NCBI GenBank assembly: GCA_018065895.1
Contig: JAGHSK010000019.1
Coordinates: 1 to 58,578, forward strand
DNA: 58,578 bases
Source of the DNA: Candidatus Cacconaster equi
GTDB taxonomy: Bacteria > Bacteroidota > Bacteroidia > Bacteroidales > UBA932
Reading direction: 5' to 3'
This document shows positions 7,735 through 17,801 of this stretch, one piece after another. The translations under genes and the position numbers were made by a program. Under the pieces are notes generated by a model, which was not told the origin of the DNA, searched no databases, and saw only the letters and a list, made by a program, of their open reading frames with translations. Positions within the stretch are counted from its first letter, which is position 1. Every line of letters begins with the position of its first letter.

Positions 7735-10017
7735 TTAGAAAGAATATCCGATGCTCAGATAGGCACCCACCTGCTTTGTTATGTTCGACCAGATAATGTT
7801 GGCCGACAGCGGTCCGACAACCGAGTCGTACGAATACCCGAGCCTTACGCCGAAGAAAGGCTTCTCTTCGAATATTCCATGAAAAGTATGGTAGTCAAGA
7901 GCCATTACCCCGGAGAGTGTCGCGTAGTGGTTGTCAAGGAATCTTACCCTTGCATCCAATGTGGCAGATGAGACATTCTTGTCGAATACCTTGGTGTGGG
8001 TGATGCCGATGAAGGTCATCTGCTGGTCGGTATAGCGATGGGCTTCAAAGCCGCCCATCATATTGGCATAGATGCCCGGTGCCTGCTCTCCGAAGATTGA
8101 GCGGTGCTTGAGGGACGGTATGAGGGCGAATCTGTCGCCGAATGGAATGACACCGGTGAAGTTGAGGCTTGCCGTGAGAAGACTCGGATGTTTCGCCTCC
8201 TCGGATTCGAATATTCTGCTGTTGATGTAATCCGCCTCGGCTTCGAACTGTATACCCCGGGTAGGGAAGTACGGCTTGTCCATATTGTCGAAGCTGAAGT
8301 TTACGAACGCATCGAGGAAGAACCTTCTGCTCGGGTCGAGATCGTACCTGTCCGTCTGCTCTCCAACATATGAGAGCATCGACACATATTGGAACATATC
8401 GATTTTTGCCCCGATGTCGGAATGCCAGTATTTGGTCCTTTGTGTCGAAAAGTCGGCAATGAAGGAGTGCTGGTTGAACTTGAATGCGTTGACTGTTTCC
8501 TCCTTGAACATATTGAGGTCGGATTTCCTGAACTTGTACTTGAAATTGAATTGGGTGTTGCTCAAGAATCCGTATGAGTAATAGGCCTCTGCCTGCATGT
8601 TGTAGGCAAGCTTTGCCGTGAGGCCGAATCTGTGGCCTGCGAATGACCTGTTGTTCAGGCCTACGTTCAGAATGATGGATGCAATTTCCTCCGTGTCGAA
8701 CCTGAATCCGGCGTTGAGGCTTGAAGGTTTGCCTTTTACGAACTTGAGCTCCAGATCGTACGGCTCCTGCGTACCTTTGAGCGCATAGGTCACGGATTCG
8801 AACATCCCTGTGCTGTAGAACTTCTCGATCTGCTCCTCAATCATTGTGCCGGTCACTTTCACTCCCGGTTTGAAGATGGTCTTTCTCAAAAGTTTCGAAA
8901 TCTCCTTTGCATCCAGCCCATAAAGGCTTATGCCACCTATTGTGATTGTGTCATTGTCGATGTGCCTGGCTTTATTGTACCGCACTATTTCCTGCTCGGG
9001 CCCGACGAAGGTCTCCGATTTCAGGCTGTCTTCCTCGAATATGCGTCTCTTGAGGGCAAGCAGTTCATCCTGTTTTTCCCTGGCAGCCCTTTCGCCGTTG
9101 ACCATAAGTGAATCGAGGCTCTGCGTGTCGAAACTCAGTACGGAATATCCCTTTACGCTCGGCGTGATCAGGATGTCGGTGTTGTTGATGTTGTCGGCCA
9201 GTTTCACGTCAAGGAAGAGGTCCATCATTTCGCTGGCCATCGCTCCGATGTCGGTGATGCGGTGATCTTTAGGATCGCTTGCTCCGAGCAGGACGCCTAT
9301 GACGATGTCGGCGCCCATCGCCTTGACCACATCAACCGGGTAATTGTTGAGGGTACCACCGTCAACCAGCACCATATCGCCCATCTTGACCGGAGCGAAA
9401 TATCCTGGAATCGCCATTGAGGAGCGTATCGCATCAACGAAGTTTCCGCTATGGAACACCACCTCCTTCTTGCTTACCAGATCGACTGCCACGCAGGCGA
9501 ACGGGATAGGCATTTTGTTGAAATCCAGTGAGTCCTGGTAACCTACGGACAACTTTGTGAAGAGATTGTAGATATTCTGGCCGTTGACAAGAGCCAATGG
9601 TATGTTGCTCAGCAGGGACTTTTTGGAATCTTTTTTTTCAGATGAAAGGTTGCTGAGGTCCCCGACTCCGAACGGAATATGGAGAACATACTTGTCATAG
9701 CCTTTCTTGTGTTCGTATGCAAGGTCTCTTCTGGCTATTTTATCGTTCATTACGGAATTCCAGTCCTGGGCCAGCAGCAGGTCGTGCAGTTCGTCGGCAG
9801 AGTAGCCGATGGCATAAAGTCCGCCCATAATGGAACCCATACTTGCCCCGACGATGTAATCGATAGGGATTCCGTTCTCCTCCAGAACTTTGAGAACTCC
9901 TACGTGTGCGGCACCCTTCGCTCCTCCTCCGCAGAATACAACGCCCACCTTGGGCCTGTCGGCTGATGCTGCCGTGCAGATGAGCAGAGCAGCAAGAATG
10001 GTTGCAAGTCTTTTCAT
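7735..10017 (-). CDS. Patatin-like phospholipase with POTRA and outer-membrane barrel
   Basis: 760 residues. A signal peptide (1-19) is followed by a patatin domain: oxyanion loop GGGAKG at 30-35, nucleophile S59 in GASMG, and catalytic Asp D219 in a DGG motif. All active-site elements are intact. After about residue 350 comes a single POTRA-like domain, then a BamA/D15-type barrel (about 440-760) ending in an aromatic residue (GYSF). This is the type Vd (PlpD-like) domain order, so the lipase domain is probably exported through or tethered to the outer membrane. Start overlaps the rlmN stop by four bases (ATGA), placing it in the rlmN operon. Confidence 0.92.
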   Translation of the reverse strand: MKRLATILAALLICTAASADRPKVGVVFCGGGAKGAAHVGVLKVLEENGIPIDYIVGASMGSIMGGLYAIGYSADELHDLLLAQDWNSVMNDKIARRDLAYEHKKGYDKYVLHIPFGVGDLSNLSSEKKDSKKSLLSNIPLALVNGQNIYNLFTKLSVGYQDSLDFNKMPIPFACVAVDLVSKKEVVFHSGNFVDAIRSSMAIPGYFAPVKMGDMVLVDGGTLNNYPVDVVKAMGADIVIGVLLGASDPKDHRITDIGAMASEMMDLFLDVKLADNINNTDILITPSVKGYSVLSFDTQSLDSLMVNGERAAREKQDELLALKRRIFEEDSLKSETFVGPEQEIVRYNKARHIDNDTITIGGISLYGLDAKEISKLLRKTIFKPGVKVTGTMIEEQIEKFYSTGMFESVTYALKGTQEPYDLELKFVKGKPSSLNAGFRFDTEEIASIILNVGLNNRSFAGHRFGLTAKLAYNMQAEAYYSYGFLSNTQFNFKYKFRKSDLNMFKEETVNAFKFNQHSFIADFSTQRTKYWHSDIGAKIDMFQYVSMLSYVGEQTDRYDLDPSRRFFLDAFVNFSFDNMDKPYFPTRGIQFEAEADYINSRIFESEEAKHPSLLTASLNFTGVIPFGDRFALIPSLKHRSIFGEQAPGIYANMMGGFEAHRYTDQQMTFIGITHTKVFDKNVSSATLDARVRFLDNHYATLSGVMALDYHTFHGIFEEKPFFGVRLGYSYDSVVGPLSANIIWSNITKQVGAYLSIGYSF

Positions 10018-11036
10018 TTCTTCAGTCCTTTTCCGGCCAGCAGTCCGCAGGCCGCCATAATATCTTCGCCCCGGGATGCTCTCAGGGTTGTGGTGATTCC
10101 GGCATTGTTGAGCCGGTTCTTGAAATTTTCTATCGTTTCAGGCGATGAAGTCTTGAGCGGGGAATCCGGTATGGCGTGGAACCGTATCAGATTTATTCTG
10201 CACTCGACCCCTTTGAGCAGTCGTACAAGAGCATCTGCGTGCCGCACGGTGTCGTTCACGCCTGCAAACATCGTATATTCGAAACTCACTCTCCGCTGCC
10301 CGGAAAAGTCGTGTTTTCTGAGCAGGGCAACTACATCACGGATATCGTAGGCTCTTTGCACCGGCATCAGCTCCGCTCTCTCCTGCGGGAAAGGGTTGTG
10401 AAGGCTGACCGCAAGGTGGCACCTGCTCTGGTCCAGATACTTTTCCAGGTTTGGAATCACACCGATAGTGGAAAGTGTGATTCTTTTCGGACTCCAGGCG
10501 AAGCCCCATCCGGCTGTCAGTATCTCAAGCGCCTTGCTCACGTTATCCCAGTTGTCAAGAGGCTCTCCCATTCCCATGAATACGGCATTGGTGAGTTGCG
10601 ACGCTTCATCGATATTGAGAAACTGGGATATGATTTCAGTGGTGGAGAGCTGTCCGTGGAATCCACCCCTTCCTGTCATGCAGAACCGGCAGTTCATCTT
10701 GCAGCCGATCTGGGAAGATACGCAGATTGTGCATCTGTCACTGTCGGGAATCATTACGCTCTCGATGAGCTTTCCTTCGACCCCGGTGGGAAAGAGGTAT
10801 TTTTTCGTGCCGTCGGACGATTCGAATCTCCCTGCTGGAGAAATGTGCCCGATGTCGTATTTTTCAGAGAGTTTCGAACGTGCGGCCAGGGAAAGGTTGG
10901 TCATCTGGTCGATGTTCTGCACCCTCTTCTGATAGAGCCACTGCGCAATCTGCTTTGCAGCAAATGACGGCAGGCCTTCATTTGCGGCTATCGCTGTCAG
11001 TTCGTCAAGTGTCTTGCCAAGCAGATGTTCTTTCAT
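10014..11036 (-). CDS. rlmN: 23S rRNA (adenine2503-C2)-methyltransferase
   Basis: Radical-SAM enzyme that methylates A2503 of 23S rRNA (and A37 of some tRNAs). The 340-residue protein has the CX3CX2C cluster motif at C112, C116 and C119 and the methyl-carrying C330 near the C-terminus (MAACG). Length is normal. First gene of the minus-strand operon; its -7 box ends only 8 bases before the start codon, so the mRNA is likely almost leaderless. It is divergent from recA. Confidence 0.95.
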   Translation of the reverse strand: MKEHLLGKTLDELTAIAANEGLPSFAAKQIAQWLYQKRVQNIDQMTNLSLAARSKLSEKYDIGHISPAGRFESSDGTKKYLFPTGVEGKLIESVMIPDSDRCTICVSSQIGCKMNCRFCMTGRGGFHGQLSTTEIISQFLNIDEASQLTNAVFMGMGEPLDNWDNVSKALEILTAGWGFAWSPKRITLSTIGVIPNLEKYLDQSRCHLAVSLHNPFPQERAELMPVQRAYDIRDVVALLRKHDFSGQRRVSFEYTMFAGVNDTVRHADALVRLLKGVECRINLIRFHAIPDSPLKTSSPETIENFKNRLNNAGITTTLRASRGEDIMAACGLLAGKGLKK

Positions 11037-11043
11037 TATGTTG

Positions 11044-11051
11044 CAAATTTA
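11044..11051 (-). promoter_or_regulatory. Promoter -7 box for rlmN operon
   Basis: Minus-strand TAAATTTG matches TAnnTTTG. The rlmN ATG (11036) begins 7 bases after it, which leaves room for a leader of only a few bases. Confidence 0.6.
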
Positions 11052-11085
11052 ATGAAAATAGGTGGTTTTTCCCATATTTTTAAGG

Positions 11086-11093
11086 TATATTTG
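11086..11093 (+). promoter_or_regulatory. Promoter -7 box for recA operon
   Basis: TATATTTG matches TAnnTTTG and lies 54 bases before the recA ATG. No obvious SOS-type palindrome is present around it. Confidence 0.65.
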
Positions 11094-11147
11094 CATATTG
11101 ATAAACGGAAAAATCAGCGATTTACTAACTTATTAACACACACGGAA

Positions 11148-12149
11148 ATGGCAAACAATGAAGAGAAATTGAAGGCCTTGCAGGCCACTATCGCCAAGAT
11201 CGAGAAGGATTTCGGCAAGGGCACAATCATGAAAATGGGAGATCAGCCTGACTGGGAAGTTTCTACAATCGCTACAGGTTCAATCGCACTGGACCACGCA
11301 CTGGGCATCGGAGGTTATCCGAGAGGAAGAGTCATTGAAATTTACGGCCCTGAGTCAAGCGGCAAGACCACATTGGCCATTCACGCCATTGCGGAGGCCC
11401 AGAAGCAGGGCGGCATTGCTGCAATAATCGATGCCGAGCACGCATTTGACCGCACATACGCTCAGAATCTCGGTGTCGATATCGACACTCTGCTCATTTC
11501 ACAGCCTGACAACGGAGAACAGGCTCTTGAAATTGCTGACAACCTTATCCGCAGCGGCGCAATTGACATCATAGTCGTCGATTCGGTGGCGGCACTCACA
11601 CCGAAGGCTGAAATTGAGGGCGAGATGGGCGACAACAAGGTCGGCCCTCAGGCACGCCTGATGAGCCAGGCCCTCCGCAAGCTTACCGCCAACATCGCCA
11701 AGACCAATACCTGCTGTATCTTCATCAATCAGCTTCGTGAAAAGATAGGCGTGCTTTTCGGCAATCCGGAGACAACCACCGGCGGCAATGCTCTGAAATT
11801 CTATGCCTCAGTCAGAATTGACGTACGTCGCGTGACACAGCTCAAGGACGGTGAAGAGGCTCTGGGCAACCGCACCCGTGCGAAGATTGTCAAGAACAAG
11901 ATGGCACCTCCTTTCAAGAAGGCCGAGTTCGACATCGTGTTCGGTGAGGGAATATCCCACATCGGTGAGATTGTCGATATGGGCGTGGAGCTTGACATAA
12001 TCAAGAAGAGCGGCTCGTGGTTCAGCTATGAGGACTCCAAACTCGCACAGGGACGCGATGCCGTCAAGGCTCTGCTCAAGGACAATCCGCAACTCTGCGA
12101 CGAAATTGAGGCGAAGATTCGTGAAAAACTGAAAGATATCAAAGACTGA
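11148..12149 (+). CDS. recA: Recombinase RecA
   Basis: Forms the ATP-dependent filament for homologous recombination and repair. I choose ATG 11148 ([11 protein letters not shown]); an open frame continues 41 codons upstream but crosses the promoter and is rejected. The 333-residue protein has Walker A GPESSGKT at 67-74, Walker B (IIVVDS), the L2 loop and the [10 protein letters not shown] segment. The acidic C-terminal tail common in other phyla is short. The stop codon overlaps the trpS start (TGATG), so the two are translationally coupled. Confidence 0.98.
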   Translation: MANNEEKLKALQATIAKIEKDFGKGTIMKMGDQPDWEVSTIATGSIALDHALGIGGYPRGRVIEIYGPESSGKTTLAIHAIAEAQKQGGIAAIIDAEHAFDRTYAQNLGVDIDTLLISQPDNGEQALEIADNLIRSGAIDIIVVDSVAALTPKAEIEGEMGDNKVGPQARLMSQALRKLTANIAKTNTCCIFINQLREKIGVLFGNPETTTGGNALKFYASVRIDVRRVTQLKDGEEALGNRTRAKIVKNKMAPPFKKAEFDIVFGEGISHIGEIVDMGVELDIIKKSGSWFSYEDSKLAQGRDAVKALLKDNPQLCDEIEAKIREKLKDIKD

Positions 12150-13300
12150 TGGGAAAAGTGATCCTTACAGGCGACCGTCCTACCGGGCGCCTTCATATCG
12201 GACATTACGTAGGCTCGCTTCGTCGTCGCGTAGAGCTGCAGAATTCCGGTGAATATGAGAAGATATTCATAATGATTGCCGATGCACAGGCTCTTACCGA
12301 CAATGCGGGGAACCCTGAGAAAGTGCGTCAGAACATAATCGAAGTGGCCCTCGACTATTTGTCCTGCGGCCTGGACCCTGCAAAGAGCACGATGTTCATA
12401 CAGTCGCAGGTCAGCGAGCTCACTGAACTTGCTTTCTACTATATGAACCTTGTGACGGTGCAGCGTCTTCAGCGCAACCCTACCGTCAAGGCGGAGATAA
12501 TAATGAGAGGTTTCGCTGAAAACTCCGAAGATGAGGCGGCTTCCAACAAGAAGGGTATTCCGGTGGGATTCTTCACGTATCCCATATCACAGGCCTCCGA
12601 CATCACGGCTTTCAGGGCCACCACGGTCCCTGTGGGCGAAGACCAGGAGCCTATGATCGAGCAGACGCGTGAGATCGTGCGCAAGTTCAACTCAACATAT
12701 GGAGAGACTCTGGTGGAACCTGAGATCCTTCTTCCTTCCAACGCGGCCTGTCTGCGTCTTCCAGGCACCGACGGTAAGGCCAAGATGAGCAAGTCGCTCG
12801 GGAACTGCATCTATCTCTCGGATTCAGCCGAGGAGGTATGGGCCAAGGTGAAGGGAATGTTCACCGATCCGGGACACCTTCAGGTGAGCGATCCTGGAAA
12901 GGTGGAGGGCAATACGGTGTTCACCTATCTTGATGCATTCTGCCGTGACGAACATTTCGGGAAGTTCCGCGACTGCTTCGTCGGGAAAAAGGCCAGCTTC
13001 ACATTCAACTCTCTTGACGAGGTCAAGGCGCAGTACCGTGCCGGAGGCCTGGGCGATATGATGATCAAGAATTTCCTCAATGCCGTGCTCAACGACACTC
13101 TGGAGCCGATCCGTCAGCGCCGCAAAGAGCTGGAGAAGAATCTCCCTTACGTGTATGACGTACTTCGCAAGGGCTCTCAGGTGGCACAGGCAGAGGCGGC
13201 GAAGACTCTCGCTGCTGTGAAACACGCCATGAAAATTGACTATTTCGAGAAGGGTGTGCTCGAAGAACTATTGAAAGAACAGACAGAGAAATTCAAATAA
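12149..13300 (+). CDS. trpS: Tryptophanyl-tRNA synthetase
   Basis: Charges tRNA-Trp. 383 residues with the class I signature HIGH at 16-19 and KMSKS at 212-216, plus the tryptophan-pocket region GEDQEP. It is about 50 residues longer than the compact TrpRS of many bacteria, with the extra length in inserts around residues 115-135 and in the C-terminal half; this longer form occurs in other lineages. It overlaps recA by one base and ends 6 bases before the fumarase gene, so the three form one operon. Confidence 0.93.
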   Translation: MGKVILTGDRPTGRLHIGHYVGSLRRRVELQNSGEYEKIFIMIADAQALTDNAGNPEKVRQNIIEVALDYLSCGLDPAKSTMFIQSQVSELTELAFYYMNLVTVQRLQRNPTVKAEIIMRGFAENSEDEAASNKKGIPVGFFTYPISQASDITAFRATTVPVGEDQEPMIEQTREIVRKFNSTYGETLVEPEILLPSNAACLRLPGTDGKAKMSKSLGNCIYLSDSAEEVWAKVKGMFTDPGHLQVSDPGKVEGNTVFTYLDAFCRDEHFGKFRDCFVGKKASFTFNSLDEVKAQYRAGGLGDMMIKNFLNAVLNDTLEPIRQRRKELEKNLPYVYDVLRKGSQVAQAEAAKTLAAVKHAMKIDYFEKGVLEELLKEQTEKFK

Positions 13301-13306
13301 ACAGAT

Positions 13307-14926
13307 ATGGAATTCAAATACGCTCCAATGTTTCAACTCGGTGAAGACAAAACCGAGTACTACAAGATACCTGGTTCAGAGAAATATGTCTCTACAGGCG
13401 ATTTTGAAGGCAAGCCAATGCTGAAAGTGGCTGCAGAAGGCCTTACGGTTATGGCCAACACGGCTTTCAGGGATGTTTCGTTCATGCTCCGTCCGGCACA
13501 CAATGCCCAGGTTGCAAAAGTTCTCAGCGATCCTCAGGCTTCTGAGAACGATAAATACGTTGCCCTCACAATGCTGCGCAACGCAGAGGTGGCCTGCAAG
13601 GGAAAACTTCCTTTCTGCCAGGACACGGGAACAGCCATCATCCACGGAGAAAAGGGTCAGCAGGTATGGACGGGCTTCTGCGACGAAGAGGCTCTTTCAA
13701 AAGGCGTTTTCAAGACATATACCGAGGAGAACCTGCGCTATAGCCAGAATGCGCCTCTGACGATGTACGATGAGGTCAATACGAAGTGCAACCTTCCTGC
13801 CCAGATCGACATCGAGGCAACAGAAGGTATGGAGTACCGGTTCCTCTGCGTTACCAAGGGCGGCGGCTCTGCAAACAAGAGCTATCTCTATCAGGAGACA
13901 AAGGCACGCATCCAGAATCCGGGGACACTCGTTCCTTTCCTAGTAAGCAAGATGAAGACTCTCGGCACTGCCGCCTGTCCTCCTTACCATCTGGCTTTCG
14001 TTATCGGAGGCACGTCAGCCGAACGCAACCTTCTTACGGTGAAACTGGCATCCTGCCACTATTATGACGAACTCCCTACGACAGGTGACGAGACAGGCCG
14101 CGCCTTCCGCGACGTGGAACTTGAGAAGCAGGTACTGGAAGAGGCTCACAAGATTGGTTTGGGTGCACAGTTCGGAGGCAAGTACATGGCTCACGACGTA
14201 CGCATCATCCGTCTGCCGCGTCATGGCGCAAGCTGCCCTATCGGGCTTGGAGTAAGCTGCTCCGCCGACCGCAATATCAAGACAAAGATCAACAAGGATG
14301 GTATCTGGATCGAAAAGCTCGACGACAACCCTACACAGTGGATTCCGGAGTCTCTCCGCAATCAAGGCGAGGGCAATGCCGTGAAGATCGATCTCGACCA
14401 GCCTATGGCAGATGTCTGCAAGGTTCTCACCAAGTATCCTATCGGCACCCGTCTGAGCCTCAACGGCACTATCATCGTGGGTCGCGACATCGCTCATGCC
14501 AGGATCAAGGCACGCCTTGACGCAGGTGAGGGGATGCCACAATACCTCAAGGATCATCCTATCTACTACGCAGGTCCTGCAAAAACTCCTGCCGGAATGG
14601 CTTGTGGATCCATGGGCCCGACCACTGCCGGACGTATGGACCCATATGTTGATGAATTCCAGGATAATGGCGGAAGCTTGATAATGCTCGCCAAGGGTAA
14701 CCGCAGCCAGGCTGTCACTGATGCCTGCAAGAAGCACGGTGGTTTCTATCTCGGTTCAATCGGAGGTCCTGCCGCGATCCTTGCGCAGAACAACATCAAG
14801 AGCATCGAGTGTGTGGAGTATCCGGAACTCGGAATGGAAGCTATCTGGAAGATCAAAGTTGAGAACTTCCCTGCTTTCATCCTTGTCGATGACAAGGGTA
14901 ACGACTTCTTTGCCCAATTCAAATAA
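13307..14926 (+). CDS. Fumarate hydratase, class I
   Basis: Interconverts fumarate and malate using an oxygen-sensitive [4Fe-4S] cluster. The 539-residue protein is a single-chain class I enzyme (FumA/FumB type) with the N-terminal alpha-like part including C104 in PFCQDTGT, a central part with [10 protein letters not shown], and the C-terminal beta-like part with [11 protein letters not shown]. Length and motifs are complete. In fermentative Bacteroidales this step feeds fumarate reduction to succinate; aspA in this window also makes fumarate. Third gene of the recA operon, followed by a strong terminator. Confidence 0.95.
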   Translation: MEFKYAPMFQLGEDKTEYYKIPGSEKYVSTGDFEGKPMLKVAAEGLTVMANTAFRDVSFMLRPAHNAQVAKVLSDPQASENDKYVALTMLRNAEVACKGKLPFCQDTGTAIIHGEKGQQVWTGFCDEEALSKGVFKTYTEENLRYSQNAPLTMYDEVNTKCNLPAQIDIEATEGMEYRFLCVTKGGGSANKSYLYQETKARIQNPGTLVPFLVSKMKTLGTAACPPYHLAFVIGGTSAERNLLTVKLASCHYYDELPTTGDETGRAFRDVELEKQVLEEAHKIGLGAQFGGKYMAHDVRIIRLPRHGASCPIGLGVSCSADRNIKTKINKDGIWIEKLDDNPTQWIPESLRNQGEGNAVKIDLDQPMADVCKVLTKYPIGTRLSLNGTIIVGRDIAHARIKARLDAGEGMPQYLKDHPIYYAGPAKTPAGMACGSMGPTTAGRMDPYVDEFQDNGGSLIMLAKGNRSQAVTDACKKHGGFYLGSIGGPAAILAQNNIKSIECVEYPELGMEAIWKIKVENFPAFILVDDKGNDFFAQFK

Positions 14927-14951
14927 CGGGAAGCATATTCTTTAATGATAA

Positions 14952-14980
14952 AGCGCGTCACCTGAAACAGGTGACGCGCT
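14952..14980. terminator. Strong hairpin terminator between convergent genes
   Basis: A perfect 13-bp stem (arms 14952-14964 and 14968-14980) with a 3-base loop lies 25 bases after the fumarase stop and 24 bases before the amidohydrolase stop on the other strand. CTTTC follows on the plus strand and TTATCATT on the minus strand, so it may serve both directions. Confidence 0.8.
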
Positions 14981-15003
14981 CTTTCATTGTGCTGCAGACC
15001 GGA

Positions 15004-16683
15004 TTATCTGCTGATGTGTTCGTTGCCGAGGGTCGTTCCGGCAAGTTCTCCGGTGTGTTCACCGTCCTTGATGGTCCAGACTCCATTTACGAAAACGTGT
15101 TGGATTCCGGCTGCAAAGATGTGCGGATTCGCATAGGTTGAAGTGTCGGCGATTGTCTCAGGGTTGAAGATGGTGATGTCGGCTGCATAACCCGGTATCA
15201 GCATACCTCTCTCCTTGAGCTTCATACGTGATGCAGGCAGACCGGTGCATTTGTAGATGGCCGTTGACATGTCCACGATCTTCTTCTCGCGTACGAACTT
15301 TTCGAAGAAACGAGGGAATGTACCGTAAGAACGTGGGTGAGGCAGCTCCTTCCCGAGTACTCCTTCAGGAGAATAGACACTTCCGTCGGAAGCCGGCATT
15401 GACAGAGGATGTGCATAAATCTTTTCGAGGTTCTCCTCCTTCATCGCGAATGTCGCCTGGTTGACACCGAGTTTCTCAGAGATGAGCAGATAGCGGATCA
15501 TCTCCCACTCGTCCATCCCGGAGATCTTGCAGCATTCAGCAAGGTTCTTGCCTGCGTAAACCTGATTTGCAGGGTCTTCGCAGCCTGCAACCACAACCTG
15601 CTGAGGACCGCCGAAACGCTCGAGACGGCTGTAGGCGTATGTTCTGATCTTTTCGCAGGCAGCCTTGTCATTGAGACGTTTCATTATGTCGTCGTGAGTG
15701 CCGTCACGCAGCTCGATAGGAATGAATGAGGTGAAGCCGGTAGAGAATGCTGTGTAAGGATAGCGGTCGAACGCAATGTCGATACCTTCAGCGCGTGCGT
15801 CGTCAATCTTCTTGAGCATCTGGTCGATCTTGTCAAAGTTGGCAGGGTTCTGAGCCTTGAGGTGAGAGATTTCGAGACGTGCGCCTGAAAGACGGGCAGC
15901 CTCGATAGCCTCGTCCATAGCCTCGAGCACGTGGTCGTCCTCGTTTCTCATATGGATAGAATACAGAGCATTATGCTTTGCAATCACCTTGTTGAGGGCT
16001 ACCATCTCCTTTGTGTCACTGTAGCAGCCGGAAGCATATTCCAGACCGTATGAAATACCTATTGCTCCCATTTCCAGCTCTTTGTCGAGAATGTCGCACA
16101 TCTGTTTGAGCTGCTCGTCAGTTGCAGGAACGTTGTACGGACCTACGACAGCGTCGCGGATGTCGCCGTGACCTACGAGAGAAGCGTAGTTGATGCCGAT
16201 TTTGTTCTTGTTGAGAGTCTCATAGAAGCCGTCGATATCTCTCCAGGCAGGATATCCGCAGCGGGTTGTATCCTTGCGCTTTGCCCACGCCTCGTCGGAA
16301 TATACGAACGGAGCGCCTCCGCAGTTGCCTCCGAGGTCAGTTGTGATACCCTGGAATATACGGCTGTCGCCCTTAGGGGCATAGAACAGGTTAGTGTCGG
16401 TGTGGGTGTGAATGTCAATGAAGCCAGGAGATACTGTGAGGCCCTGAGCATCAACTACTGTTCCGGCATTTGTGCCGAGGTCTTTGCCCAATGCGGCAAT
16501 TTTGCCTCCGCGGATGGCTATGTCCCCCTTGATAGGCTCTTTCCCGTCTCCGGCATAAATCACACCGTTCTTGATGATTGTGTCAAACGATTCCTTCGTC
16601 TTGACTCCACATCCAGGCAGTGTGCTGATTCCGAATGCAGCTGCGCCGAATGCAGTGGCTTTTAGAAAATTTCTTCTGTTCAT
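15004..16683 (-). CDS. N-acyl-D-amino-acid deacylase family amidohydrolase, lipoprotein
   Basis: Likely hydrolyses N-acylated D-amino acids or related amides. I use ATG 16683 (559 residues); an earlier in-frame start lies within apbE. The N-terminus MNRRNFLKATAFG looks like a twin-arginine signal and ends with a lipobox (LPGC), so export and lipidation are likely. The metal-dependent hydrolase core begins with GFIDIHTHTD, continues through a GHGD loop and SHLKAQ, and ends with an ADITIFNPE segment. This order matches D-aminoacylase/dihydroorotase-like proteins. It starts two bases after the ApbE gene. The exact substrate cannot be read from the sequence. Confidence 0.85.
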   Translation of the reverse strand: MNRRNFLKATAFGAAAFGISTLPGCGVKTKESFDTIIKNGVIYAGDGKEPIKGDIAIRGGKIAALGKDLGTNAGTVVDAQGLTVSPGFIDIHTHTDTNLFYAPKGDSRIFQGITTDLGGNCGGAPFVYSDEAWAKRKDTTRCGYPAWRDIDGFYETLNKNKIGINYASLVGHGDIRDAVVGPYNVPATDEQLKQMCDILDKELEMGAIGISYGLEYASGCYSDTKEMVALNKVIAKHNALYSIHMRNEDDHVLEAMDEAIEAARLSGARLEISHLKAQNPANFDKIDQMLKKIDDARAEGIDIAFDRYPYTAFSTGFTSFIPIELRDGTHDDIMKRLNDKAACEKIRTYAYSRLERFGGPQQVVVAGCEDPANQVYAGKNLAECCKISGMDEWEMIRYLLISEKLGVNQATFAMKEENLEKIYAHPLSMPASDGSVYSPEGVLGKELPHPRSYGTFPRFFEKFVREKKIVDMSTAIYKCTGLPASRMKLKERGMLIPGYAADITIFNPETIADTSTYANPHIFAAGIQHVFVNGVWTIKDGEHTGELAGTTLGNEHISR

Positions 16684-16685
16684 AG

Positions 16686-17723
16686 CTATTTTGTAAGTTG
16701 TTTCTCTTCTGTCCTGAATCCTGCGCTCTTCCATACCTTCATCTCCTGCTGGTCGCCGTAAACCAGGTAGGCCTCAATGTCATCACGTTGCGAAGCAATT
16801 GCGGAGGCCTTTTCGAGTCCTGCCACCATGAACCAGGTGGCGTAGGCATCGGCGGTCGCTGCATCTTTCGCTATCACGGTGGCGCTGAGAAGGGTATGTT
16901 TTACAGGCGAACCTGTGCGCGGATCAATTGTATGGGCGAATTTCTCACCGTCCTTTATATAGAATTTGCGATAATTGCCGGATGTCACTATGCCTTTCCC
17001 ACTGACATCCACAATATCCTGAAGGTTCACCTCCTCGCCGGCATTGTCCACCGGCTTGTCTATTCCGATACGCCACGCTCCGCCACCCTTGCGCTCTCCA
17101 CTGCACATCATTTCCCTTCCGACATCAATCAGGTAGTCGTGGCACTTCTCCGACTCCAGGAATTCCGCAATCATATCGCAGGAAAGTCCCTGCGCTATCG
17201 CATTGAAATTCAATTTTGCAAGAGAGTCTGCCTTTGCGAGGTGCATTCCGTCGGGTCTGCATTCCAAAGAGAATTTATCCATCCCCACAACCTGCATCGC
17301 CTGCGCAATCTGTTCCCGAGTCGGACTTCCGCCGTTTTCAAAGCCGAATCCCCATATGTCAAAAAGCGGAGCTGCAGACGGGTCGAAAGCCCCCTCGCTT
17401 TCCCTCCATACTTCGGTTGATCGCTTGAAGCATCTGATGAAAACGGAATCGAGAGGCAGATCCTCTCCGGCATTGAGCCTTGACAGGAGGGATCCTTTGT
17501 TGTATCCTGAAAGAGAATTGTCAATTCGGGCGAGGATGCTGTCTATCTCCAGCCGTATCTGTTCTTCGTCCGTGCCCTCAGGCACCCGGAAAGTGACGGC
17601 ATAAGTGCCTCCCTGGGCGAATCCTTCGATTCTGGCGTAGTCAGATTTCTCCGTGCAGGCCACTGTGAGAATGAGGGACGCAGCGGCGAAAAGGGAACGG
17701 ATGAAAACACTGACGGGTTTCAT
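16686..17723 (-). CDS. apbE: FAD:protein FMN transferase (ApbE), lipoprotein
   Basis: Covalently attaches FMN to extracytoplasmic flavoproteins such as NqrB/NqrC or RnfG. I prefer ATG 17723 (345 residues) over a GTG nine codons upstream because it follows directly into a clean type II signal peptide with lipobox at C23 (LTVAC). ApbE features are a GGTYAVTF segment, LNFNAIAQGLSCD, YLIDVGREMMCSG and the HTIDPRTGSP motif near the C-terminus. No Nqr or Rnf genes are in the window. Transcribed with the downstream amidohydrolase. Confidence 0.92.
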   Translation of the reverse strand: MKPVSVFIRSLFAAASLILTVACTEKSDYARIEGFAQGGTYAVTFRVPEGTDEEQIRLEIDSILARIDNSLSGYNKGSLLSRLNAGEDLPLDSVFIRCFKRSTEVWRESEGAFDPSAAPLFDIWGFGFENGGSPTREQIAQAMQVVGMDKFSLECRPDGMHLAKADSLAKLNFNAIAQGLSCDMIAEFLESEKCHDYLIDVGREMMCSGERKGGGAWRIGIDKPVDNAGEEVNLQDIVDVSGKGIVTSGNYRKFYIKDGEKFAHTIDPRTGSPVKHTLLSATVIAKDAATADAYATWFMVAGLEKASAIASQRDDIEAYLVYGDQQEMKVWKSAGFRTEEKQLTK

Positions 17724-17757
17724 TGGGTGGCACGATTTTAGTTTAATCACTCTCTTG

Positions 17758-17765
17758 CAAATCTA
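17758..17765 (-). promoter_or_regulatory. Promoter -7 box for apbE operon
   Basis: Minus-strand TAGATTTG fits TAnnTTTG and lies 34 bases before ATG 17723. It would make a transcript starting at the alternative GTG leaderless, which supports the ATG choice. Confidence 0.55.
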
Positions 17766-17777
17766 CAATAAAATATG

Positions 17778-17785
17778 CATCTTTG
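17778..17785 (+). promoter_or_regulatory. Near-consensus -7 box for FISUMP lipoprotein gene
   Basis: CATCTTTG differs from TAnnTTTG at one position and lies 16 bases before the ATG at 17802. It is divergent from the apbE promoter, with 12 bases between the two boxes. Confidence 0.4.
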
Positions 17786-17801
17786 CAAGTTGTAAGTAGT
17801 T

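Noticed and set aside
11025-11147. N-terminal extension of recA
   Set aside because: The open frame continues upstream, but it crosses the TATATTTG promoter and has no homology to RecA; ATG 11148 gives the normal N-terminus.
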